DNA of 17,253 nucleotides from DAOMOP01 sp035444405 (lineage in GTDB: Bacteria > Pseudomonadota > Gammaproteobacteria > Burkholderiales > Rhodocyclaceae), in assembly GCA_035444405.1 (NCBI GenBank), contig DAOMOP010000074.1, positions 1 to 17,253 of the forward strand, written 5' to 3'. Below, piece by piece: positions 7,512 through 14,132 of this stretch. Position 1 is the stretch's first letter, and every line of letters starts with the position of its first letter. Both the position numbers and the translations under genes were made by a program. The notes under the pieces were generated by a model that ran no database searches, was not told the origin of the DNA, and was given only the letters and a program-made list of their open reading frames with translations.

Positions 7512-8852
7512 TCAGAAGTTGTATTGCGCCGAGGCCTGCAGGCGGTTCAGCGAGCCCTTGGCCCCGTTCTCGCGCTCGAGCGAGCCGTAGATGTACTCGA
7601 CGCCGAAGGTGGTGCTCGCGTAGGGGCTCCACAGCAGGTTGAGGTGGGCGGTGCGCGATTCCCTGTTGAGTGACGCCACGCCGCTCGGATTGCTCGCTTC
7701 CGCGTACGAGAGCGCCAGCGTCGAGCGCAGGTCCTCGCGCCAGTAATGGCGATAGGCGGCGATCGCGCCCCACTGCGTTCTCAGGTCGACGCTTCCGTCG
7801 GCGTCGACCACCGCGTCGGTGAACACCGCCTGGCCCATGTAGCGGCCCAGCACGTTGCCGCCGGTCAGCGAGAAGTTGAAGCTGTCCTTACCAACCGTCG
7901 GGATCACGCCGTAGACCGCCAGCGCGCCGCCCCATTTGTCGTCGTCGGCAGCGGCGAATCCGCCCCCCGCCGGCAGGTCGACGCGGATGTTGCGCGCGAG
8001 GCCGGCAATCGCGTAGCGGCCGGCCGTGGTGTTGAAGTCCACCCGCGCGACCAGATCCGGCAAGCGATCGTCGTCGGCCGAGACGCGCGCGTCCGTCGTG
8101 CCGACGCGGTGCACGAAGGATTCCGGGCTCTCGATCGCGACCGCCCACGAGCCGCCGGCGAAGGGCTGCGTGTAGCGCACCTGGGTCTGGCGGATGAAGA
8201 GCTCGCCGACCGGCCCGCCGAAATCGAGCGTCTCGGGGAGCGACCCCGCGTCCATGAAGGTGGACCAGGTCTGACCGATCAGCAGGCCGCCGAGGCTGCC
8301 GTAGGCGTGGCGCGTACGCAGGTTGTTGGAGTTGCTGACCACTTCGTTGCCTTCCGCGCCGAAGAAGTCGGCCTCGACGAAGGCCCGCAGCTCGCCCCAC
8401 GAGGTCGGCGTGCTGGTGCCGATATTGAGCCGCGTCTGGCGCGCGTGGAACTTGGTCTGGCGTTTTTCGTTGGCCGAGCCGATCGGAATCGCCGAGGGCA
8501 CGAGCAGCTGGTCGGCGACGCTGTTGGCGCCGGCGCTGCGGTTGCTGAACAGCAGGTCGGCCTTCACGTAGCCCCCGATCTTGACCGAGGTGTCCGTGCC
8601 CGGCAGCTTGAACGAGCCCTTGGTCGAGCCGGCCGTGACCACGTTCTCCGGCGCGACGGCGGCGGCCGTGCGCTCCTGCTTCTCTTCGAGCGCCTTGATG
8701 CTGCGCTGCAGGGCCTCGATCTGCGCCTTGAGGGCCTCGATCTCACCGTGGGTGTCGGCGCTCGCCGGCAGCACGAAGCCGCCGACGGCAGCAGCCACGG
8801 CGGCACAGAGAACCTTTGCGGCGAACGGGCGTCTGGTTTCGGAAATGGGCAT
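7512..8852 (-). CDS. DcaP-like outer-membrane porin
   Basis: A 446-residue outer-membrane porin. It has a signal peptide (~1-32, cleavage near ASA-DTHG), then a short periplasmic coiled coil EIEALKAQIEALQRSIKALE (37-56), then a barrel opening with SVKIGGYVKADLLFSN and ending in QASAQYNF with the C-terminal Phe used for barrel insertion. A coiled coil ahead of the barrel, together with the KIGGYVK..L strand, is the pattern of DcaP-type trimeric porins, which admit dicarboxylates and other small organic anions. The ATG at 8852 is fixed by a near-perfect AAGGAGGAG (8861-8869 on the minus strand); the long upstream open frame to 9455 is not supported. It converges with pagL and diverges from the binding-protein gene. 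It may supply the outer-membrane step for the nearby TRAP uptake system, by inference only. Confidence 0.88.
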   Translation of the reverse strand: MPISETRRPFAAKVLCAAVAAAVGGFVLPASADTHGEIEALKAQIEALQRSIKALEEKQERTAAAVAPENVVTAGSTKGSFKLPGTDTSVKIGGYVKADLLFSNRSAGANSVADQLLVPSAIPIGSANEKRQTKFHARQTRLNIGTSTPTSWGELRAFVEADFFGAEGNEVVSNSNNLRTRHAYGSLGGLLIGQTWSTFMDAGSLPETLDFGGPVGELFIRQTQVRYTQPFAGGSWAVAIESPESFVHRVGTTDARVSADDDRLPDLVARVDFNTTAGRYAIAGLARNIRVDLPAGGGFAAADDDKWGGALAVYGVIPTVGKDSFNFSLTGGNVLGRYMGQAVFTDAVVDADGSVDLRTQWGAIAAYRHYWREDLRSTLALSYAEASNPSGVASLNRESRTAHLNLLWSPYASTTFGVEYIYGSLERENGAKGSLNRLQASAQYNF

Positions 8853-9028
8853 TGCGGGTTCTCCTCCTTGAATGTCGATGGCGCGGGACGAATCCGGCGC
8901 TTCTGATGGCGGGAGCGCCGGCGCGTCGGACGCGAGGCCGCAGCCGGCTCGCATTCCGCCGTCCGGCCACGGGGCGCGGTCGGGCGGGCCGATGACTCCC
9001 TCGTGGAATGTATGCCTTCGGCAACAGG

Positions 9029-9040
9029 GCGGACGTCCGC
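9029..9040. repeat. 12-bp perfect palindrome upstream of the porin gene
   Basis: GCGGACGTCCGC reads the same on both strands. It lies ~177 bp upstream of the porin start in non-coding DNA. It could be an operator half-site pair, but palindromes of this size occur by chance in GC-rich DNA and no second copy was noticed. Confidence 0.3.
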
Positions 9041-9330
9041 GCGTCTCGTTTTCATGACCGCGCGTCTCGTCGGCCGGAAGGTGCGGCCTTGACAGAAGCC
9101 CCGCCGAAAAGGGTTCCCGCCGTGACCGAGCTCTGATGACGACAACTGCGGCACCACTTTCCGCAAGCGTTTTCGAACGGCCTCTCCGTACCAATCGCTC
9201 GCACGCCGCGCTGAGCCAGATTTCTCCACCAGGCGTCGGTGCAAACGACGAGCGGGCAATCCGATTCCATTGCGAAACCGTATCGTGCCGACCGCGCGTT
9301 GAACAGCGGGGGATTTCGGCGCTTGTCGGC

Positions 9331-9358
9331 GCGGTGCAGCGGCTCGCAGCTGCACCGC
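9331..9358. promoter_or_regulatory. Inverted repeat, candidate operator of the five-gene operon
   Basis: GCGGTGCAGC (9331-9340) and GCTGCACCGC (9349-9358) are perfect 10-bp inverted arms separated by 8 bases. The right arm covers the expected -35 position of the TATAAT box at 9374. An 18-bp centre-to-centre spacing places the two arms nearly two helical turns apart, which suits a dimeric regulator. It is also a possible hairpin in RNA, but no T-run follows. The regulator is unknown. Confidence 0.5.
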
Positions 9359-9379
9359 TGCAAGCATTATCGCTATAAT
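9351..9379 (+). promoter_or_regulatory. Candidate sigma70 promoter for the binding-protein/c-di-GMP/cytochrome/SulP operon
   Basis: A perfect TATAAT (9374-9379) stands out in this GC-rich DNA. Seventeen bases upstream lies TGCACC (9351-9356), a weak -35 matching three of six consensus bases. The box forms part of a small inverted repeat, ATTAT-N4-ATAAT (9366-9379). The weak -35 and the overlapping 10-bp inverted repeat suggest control by a regulator. The expected start of transcription is near 9386, about 90 bp before the first gene. Confidence 0.5.
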
Positions 9380-9477
9380 CATCGGCGCACCGGTGACGCG
9401 AGACAACGTTGCGCACGAAGAATGCCCGCTCGCATCGCGCGGCTTCAGGTCGCACAGGATCGGCAGGGAGGAGATCG

Positions 9478-10398
9478 ATGAGTACCGTGGGACAACGGAG
9501 CCCGGAGGCCGCGACATCACGATGGCGTGCTGGCTCGCTGTCCGGCCTGCTCCTGGCGCTGTCGGTGCTGGTCGCCGCGTGGTGGCTTCCGGTCGCATCG
9601 GCTGCCGCCGAGCCGCCCTTGGAGATGGGGATCTTTCCGCGCCGTCACGCGACGCTGACGAACGAGCTGCATGCCCCGCTCGCCGACTACCTGAGCCGGG
9701 AACTCGGGCGCGAGGTGAGGCTGGTCACCGCAAGAGACTTCGACGCGTTCTGGGCGGGCGTCGAGCAAGCGCAGTTCGACATCGTCCACTACAACCAGTT
9801 TCACTACGTCCGTTCATCCGACCGCTACCGCGTCATCGCCCACAACAAGGAGTTCGGCTCCGGCGTGGTGGCCGGCGCGATCTACGTGCGCAAGGACAGT
9901 GGCATCACCAACCTCGCGCAGCTACGTGGACGCACGATCGTGTTCGGCGGGGGCCGCGACGCGATGATGAGCTATATCCTCCCGAGCTATCTGCTGTTGC
10001 AGGCCGGCCTGCAGCCGGACGACTACGAGGCGGTGTTCTCGAGGAACCCACCCAATTCGCTGATCGCGCTGTACTACAAGCAAGTCGATGCGAGCGGCGC
10101 CGGGGACATCCTGATCGATCTGCCGGTCGTGCGCGAAGCGATCGACCCCGACACGCTCATGCACCTGAGCGTGACGGAGCCGGTGCTGCATCTGCCGTGG
10201 GCCGTGCGCAACGACATGCCGGAGTCGTTGAGCCGACGCATCCAGGCGCTGCTGGTGGGGCTCGAGACGCACGAAGAGGGGCGCGCGATCCTGAAGCGCG
10301 CGCAAATGACAGGATTCGGTGCGGCCGAGGACGCCGACTACGATCCGCACCGACGCATCATAGAGCAGGTCGTGCCGGCTGCTGAAGCACCCCGCTGA
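9478..10398 (+). CDS. PhnD-like periplasmic oxyanion-binding protein
   Basis: A 306-residue periplasmic binding protein of the phosphate/phosphite/phosphonate (PhnD-like) family. A signal peptide (hydrophobic ~20-40, cleavage near ASAAA-EP at ~44) precedes the mature domain, which begins LEMGIFPRRHATLTNEL. Family landmarks include FDIVHYNQFHYV, AIYVRKDSGITNLAQLRGRT and the C-terminal helix. In classical PhnD proteins the strand after the LxGxxxxF motif leads into an S-T-S-G type loop that holds the anion; here that stretch is GGGRDAMMSY (157-166), so ligand choice is probably different. No ABC permease or ATPase is nearby. Instead the next gene, 17 bp away, encodes a membrane GGDEF-EAL protein, suggesting a sensory rather than transport role, like NspS with MbaA in Vibrio cholerae. 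Start set by GGGAGGAG just before ATG 9478. Confidence 0.85.
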   Translation: MSTVGQRSPEAATSRWRAGSLSGLLLALSVLVAAWWLPVASAAAEPPLEMGIFPRRHATLTNELHAPLADYLSRELGREVRLVTARDFDAFWAGVEQAQFDIVHYNQFHYVRSSDRYRVIAHNKEFGSGVVAGAIYVRKDSGITNLAQLRGRTIVFGGGRDAMMSYILPSYLLLQAGLQPDDYEAVFSRNPPNSLIALYYKQVDASGAGDILIDLPVVREAIDPDTLMHLSVTEPVLHLPWAVRNDMPESLSRRIQALLVGLETHEEGRAILKRAQMTGFGAAEDADYDPHRRIIEQVVPAAEAPR

Positions 10399-10415
10399 GC
10401 GCGGAGCGACGCCCC

Positions 10416-12485
10416 TTGCGGCTTGCCACGCGCTTCGTCCTTATCGTCGTCGGCATCCTGTCGGTGACGTTGGCGATCAATACGTACTTCTTCCTGCGCA
10501 GTCAGGGGATGACGCTCGAGCAGCAGCTCACCGAGCGCGGCCGCGTGGTCGGTCACCTGATCGCGCTGATCAGCCCGGAGGCGATTCTAGCGTTCGACTT
10601 TCTGACGCTCAACGAGTACGCGCGCGAGGTCTCGCTGCTGCGCGACGTCGTCTATGGCGTCATCGTCGACAACGACGGCAAGCCGCTGACCTCGTTCGTG
10701 AATGGCTCCGACCAGCACAACCGAGCCAGCCTCGACGGACTCGAAGCGGGGTCGAACAGCGTCGATCCGCGTGCGTTGCAGACGCTGTTGCAACGCCTGG
10801 CCGATCACCCGGACGTGATCCCGATGGACTTTCCGATCATCTACGAGGACCGCACGCTGGCGCACCTGCGAGTCGGTATCAGTCGCGCGGAGCTCAAGGC
10901 CCAGGCGGACGAACAGCTCGTCCAGCAGTTCGCGATTTACGCGATCATCATCGCGTTCCTGAGCACGGCGATCTATCTGGTGTTTCGCTGCAGCGTGATG
11001 CGGCGGCTCGAGCAGCTCATCGAAGCGTCGCGCCATATCGGCCGCGGCGAGTTCAAGCAGGTGCGCGTGAGCTCGCGCGACGAGCTCGGACAGCTCGCCG
11101 AGGCGTTCAATGCAATGGCCACTGCGATCGCCGACGAGCAGGCCAAACTGCACTATCAGGCCAACTACGACGCGCTGACGGCACAGCCGAACCGTCATCT
11201 CGCGATCGAGCGTCTCAAGCAGGAGATCCGATCGGCGCACCGCCATCGTCACCGCTTCGCGCTGATGTTCATCGACCTGAACGATTTCAAGGTCGTGAAC
11301 GACACCCTCGGCCACGCCACTGGTGACCTGCTGCTGAAGCTGGTCAGCGGCCGACTGCGAACCCAGCTGCGCGAGGAGGATACCCTCGCGCGCCTCGGCG
11401 GCGACGAGTTCCTCGTGCTGCTGCCGCGGACCGGTGACGCCGCCAAGGTCAAGGACGTCGCCGATCGCTTGCTGGCGGCGACGTCCGAGCCGACGCTGCT
11501 GAGCGGTCGCGAGGTCGTGGTCCATTCCAGCATCGGTATCGCGCTGTACCCGGACGACGGCGAAACGGTCGAAAGCCTGATGGCGAATGCCGACAACGCG
11601 ATGTATCAGGCGAAAAGGCACGGTCGGTCGTCGATCTGCTTCTTCACGCAGCAGATGAACGCCCAGGTGCGCGAGCGCCTGCAGCTCGAACAGGATCTCA
11701 ACAAAGTGCTGGCGCGCAACGAACTGTACGCCGTCTACCAGCCGATATGCCGATGCGCCGACGGAGCCTACGCCGGCGCCGAAGTGCTGCTGCGCTGGGA
11801 GCATCCGGAGCGCGGGCCGATCAATCCGGCAATGTTCATTCCGCTGGCCGAAAGCACGGGCCAGATCGTCGATATCGGCAACTGGGTACTATGCCGCGCC
11901 GCCCGCCAGCTGCGCCGCTGGCTCGACCAGGGGCTCGCGCCCGGCCACCTCGCCGTGAACCTGTCGCGCGTCCAGCTGCTCGAAGGTCTCGAGCAGACGC
12001 TCGACCAGATTCTGCGCGACCATGACCTGCCGCCGCGGATGCTCGAGCTCGAAATCACCGAGAACGTACTGCTCGACGACCACTATCAGGTCGCCGACGT
12101 TCTCGCACGCCTGCGTGCGATGGGCATCTCCTTCAGTCTCGACGATTTCGGCACCGGCTACTCGTCATTGAGCTATTTGCGCCGCTTCTCGTTCGATACG
12201 CTGAAGATCGACCGCAGCTTCATCGCACCGCTGTGCGACGATCCCGAAGCGGCGGTGCTGGTCCGCACGATCATCGCGATGGCACACAGCCTGTCGCTTG
12301 CCGTCGTCGCCGAGGGCGTCGAAACGCACACGCAGCTGGAGTTGCTTCGCGAGCTCGACTGCGACTACGTGCAGGGGTACCTGATTTCACCCCCGCTATG
12401 TGAGGACGAATTCGCCGAGCTGCTCGTCCGCCTCGCCGGCGGCACGAAGGCGGCCGCCGCCATACAGGTATCTCGGAATGGATGA
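10416..12485 (+). CDS. Membrane sensor with HAMP, GGDEF and EAL domains (c-di-GMP synthesis/breakdown)
   Basis: A 689-residue protein. Two membrane helices (~7-27 and ~170-190) enclose a periplasmic sensor region of about 140 residues with no recognised domain; then HAMP (~191-243), GGDEF (~250-410) and EAL (~425-675). The cyclase site GGDEF (328-332) is intact, and RxxD (R319, D322) five residues before it forms the product-inhibition site. In the phosphodiesterase half the metal and catalytic residues E456 (in EVL instead of EAL), N515, E546, D576/D577, K597, E633 and Q653 are all present, so both activities are possible. It should be switched by the periplasmic binding protein encoded just upstream. 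The start is TTG 10416, with GCGGAG nine bases before it; no better start was seen. Its stop lies 8 bp inside the next gene. Confidence 0.9.
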   Translation: MRLATRFVLIVVGILSVTLAINTYFFLRSQGMTLEQQLTERGRVVGHLIALISPEAILAFDFLTLNEYAREVSLLRDVVYGVIVDNDGKPLTSFVNGSDQHNRASLDGLEAGSNSVDPRALQTLLQRLADHPDVIPMDFPIIYEDRTLAHLRVGISRAELKAQADEQLVQQFAIYAIIIAFLSTAIYLVFRCSVMRRLEQLIEASRHIGRGEFKQVRVSSRDELGQLAEAFNAMATAIADEQAKLHYQANYDALTAQPNRHLAIERLKQEIRSAHRHRHRFALMFIDLNDFKVVNDTLGHATGDLLLKLVSGRLRTQLREEDTLARLGGDEFLVLLPRTGDAAKVKDVADRLLAATSEPTLLSGREVVVHSSIGIALYPDDGETVESLMANADNAMYQAKRHGRSSICFFTQQMNAQVRERLQLEQDLNKVLARNELYAVYQPICRCADGAYAGAEVLLRWEHPERGPINPAMFIPLAESTGQIVDIGNWVLCRAARQLRRWLDQGLAPGHLAVNLSRVQLLEGLEQTLDQILRDHDLPPRMLELEITENVLLDDHYQVADVLARLRAMGISFSLDDFGTGYSSLSYLRRFSFDTLKIDRSFIAPLCDDPEAAVLVRTIIAMAHSLSLAVVAEGVETHTQLELLRELDCDYVQGYLISPPLCEDEFAELLVRLAGGTKAAAAIQVSRNG

Positions 12486-13059
12486 GAACGCCGCCGTCAC
12501 GGCCGACGGTCCGGCCGCACGGGCACGTCGCGACGCACGGTCCGGCCGCCGCAGGGCCGTGATGAAGGCAACGATCGCCGCTGCATTCGCAATCGGCTTC
12601 GTGGTTTGGGCGCACTTCGGATCGGGCCGCCCGACCTTCACGACCGACGTTCGCTCGGAACCGGGCTGGGAAGGGTTTCGCGCCGCATACGGCGTCGATT
12701 CGTTCGGTATCGACGGCTACTTCGTGCGCGCCGTGCAGAACGGCTACAACCTGGTCCACCACACCCACAAGTACGCCGATCGCTTCACGCGCCGCACCGA
12801 GCGGGACCGCCCCAACGCGTGCAGCGACTGCCACAGCGTCGAGTCTCTTGCCTATGCGTTCGTGATCAGCGATCGCTTCGACCCGCGGCTGAACAAGCGC
12901 ATATCGTTCGAGGAGCGCGTGATGCGCTGTTATGCGCAGCGCCTCGACGGATTCATCCCGACGATCTACGACCCCGCGGTGCGCGACATCCGCATGCTCG
13001 CGCGCATGGTCGCCCACCACCTGCAGCTCGGCGAAGGCACTCTGGAGGCGAGCCCGTGA
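12478..13059 (+). CDS. Monoheme c-type cytochrome, SoxA/TsdA-like, membrane-anchored
   Basis: A 193-residue protein with an Arg-rich cytoplasmic N terminus (RARRDARSGRRR, 15-26), one hydrophobic helix (~28-46) and a periplasmic domain with a single haem motif CSDCH (115-119). A second cysteine, Cys151, sits in FEERVMRCYAQRLDG, a context resembling the SoxA/TsdA segment that supplies a Cys axial ligand to haem. It is followed by DPAVRDIRMLARMVAH, like the family's terminal helix. It should carry electrons in the periplasm. ATG 12478 overlaps the preceding stop by 8 bp; an internal ATG at 12562 would give a 165-residue form starting at the signal helix and is a real alternative. The stop overlaps the next start (GTGA). 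No specific substrate can be assigned from sequence. Confidence 0.8.
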   Translation: MDENAAVTADGPAARARRDARSGRRRAVMKATIAAAFAIGFVVWAHFGSGRPTFTTDVRSEPGWEGFRAAYGVDSFGIDGYFVRAVQNGYNLVHHTHKYADRFTRRTERDRPNACSDCHSVESLAYAFVISDRFDPRLNKRISFEERVMRCYAQRLDGFIPTIYDPAVRDIRMLARMVAHHLQLGEGTLEASP

Positions 13060-14132
13060 AGCCGTCGGCTTCCGCCTCGCGCAAGCTGCTACGCCTCGCG
13101 CTGCTCGTAGGCGCCCTCCTCGCGCTCTACCTCGTCGCAGTCGCAAAGCAGGACGAGCGCCAGCGCATCCGCGAACGGCCCGTGACGCTGACACCCGGTT
13201 GCGAGGAAAAGCTCGCGCGCTATCAGCTCGCCGCCGGCGACATCTACGTGTCGCCGTACATCCTCGAGCGCACCGGACGACGGATCGTCAAGCAGGGCTA
13301 CTCCGAGGAGGACGTCCGCGCGATCCAGCGCGGCTGCAACATCATCGACGACCTGCAGGGCCAACGCGCCGCCGATCCGGCGGGCGAACGGTGGAACGCG
13401 ACCCGCTTCGTGCGCGGCACACACACCAGTTGCAACCACTGCCACCAAGGCATTGGCGACAAGCAAACCGCCGACGGCACGCCGCAGATCGGCTCGCTGA
13501 GCCTCGCCGCATCGTGGGCGATGGCCGACATGTACGATCGCTTCACCGGCCTGCTGCTGCCGTACGAGCTGCGGCAGATGCAGTGCTACATCAACTCGTC
13601 GAACGGCTACAAACCCAATATCGCCGACGACCTGATCCGCGATGTCACCGCGTACAGCCGCTTTCTCGCCGCCGTGCTCGATCTGCGCTTCGGCAACCGC
13701 TATCCGGAGCAGGGCATCGACGAGATCCCCGTGTCGTCGACGCTCAAGCGCGGCGACGACTATGTGCGCGGCAACGCGCTGTACCAGCAGCGCTGCGCGC
13801 ACTGCCACGGGCCGCAGGGCTTCGGCACCGTCGTGGACGGCAAGGTGATCTATCCGGCGGTCGCCGGCCCCAACGCGTTCAATCTGCAATCACGCAACAA
13901 CTTCGCGTTCGTGTCGACGATCCTGCCCGGCTTTATCTGCCGCAATATGCCGCCGGGCGAGGAAGGCAGCCTGAGCAACCAGGACTGCCGCGACATCGCG
14001 TTCTACATCAGCAACCTGCCGCGCCCGGCCGGCGACCGCCAGGGTCCGCTGATGGCGCTGTGGCAACAGCTGATGATGCGGGTGATGCCGCCACTGATCC
14101 GCTTCTTCGACAACGGGGATTCCCGCCCATGA
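13056..14132 (+). CDS. Diheme c-type cytochrome, TsdA/SoxA-like
   Basis: A 358-residue protein with an N-terminal signal/anchor helix (~11-30) and two haem motifs, CNHCH (126-130) and CAHCH (247-251). The layout resembles thiosulfate dehydrogenase TsdA: Cys177 in RQMQCYINSSNG lies 47 residues after His130, where TsdA of Allochromatium vinosum has a Cys ligand 43 residues after its haem-1 His; and Met298 in CRNMPPG, after GPNAFNLQSRNN, suits the haem-2 ligand. Additional cysteines (49, 94, 295, 311) lie outside the haem motifs and could form disulfides. TsdA joins two thiosulfates to tetrathionate, or works in reverse. Substrate here is inferred only from this resemblance. GTG 13056 was chosen because it overlaps the upstream stop as GTGA and has GGAGG ahead; the stop overlaps sulP as ATGA. 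Confidence 0.85.
   Translation: MKPSASASRKLLRLALLVGALLALYLVAVAKQDERQRIRERPVTLTPGCEEKLARYQLAAGDIYVSPYILERTGRRIVKQGYSEEDVRAIQRGCNIIDDLQGQRAADPAGERWNATRFVRGTHTSCNHCHQGIGDKQTADGTPQIGSLSLAASWAMADMYDRFTGLLLPYELRQMQCYINSSNGYKPNIADDLIRDVTAYSRFLAAVLDLRFGNRYPEQGIDEIPVSSTLKRGDDYVRGNALYQQRCAHCHGPQGFGTVVDGKVIYPAVAGPNAFNLQSRNNFAFVSTILPGFICRNMPPGEEGSLSNQDCRDIAFYISNLPRPAGDRQGPLMALWQQLMMRVMPPLIRFFDNGDSRP

Larger units (their letters stand above)
8853..9477. other. Divergent control region between porin and binding-protein operon
   Basis: 625 bp without a convincing gene; the open frames here translate to low-complexity sequence. It holds the porin ribosome site (8861-8869), a perfect 12-bp palindrome GCGGACGTCCGC (9029-9040), a 10-bp inverted repeat (9331-9358), a TATAAT box (9374-9379) and the GGGAGGAG ribosome site of the binding-protein gene just before 9478. 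Base composition falls between about 9130 and 9400 relative to the flanking genes, as expected of a regulatory region. No porin promoter could be chosen with confidence. Confidence 0.6.

Noticed and set aside
9136..9378. Small plus-strand open frame in the divergent control region (80 codons)
   Set aside because: No ribosome site or motif, and it runs over the inverted repeat and promoter box.
8853..9455. N-terminal extension of the porin to an upstream start
   Set aside because: A near-perfect ribosome site and a proper signal peptide fix the start at 8852; the extension has no protein-like character.
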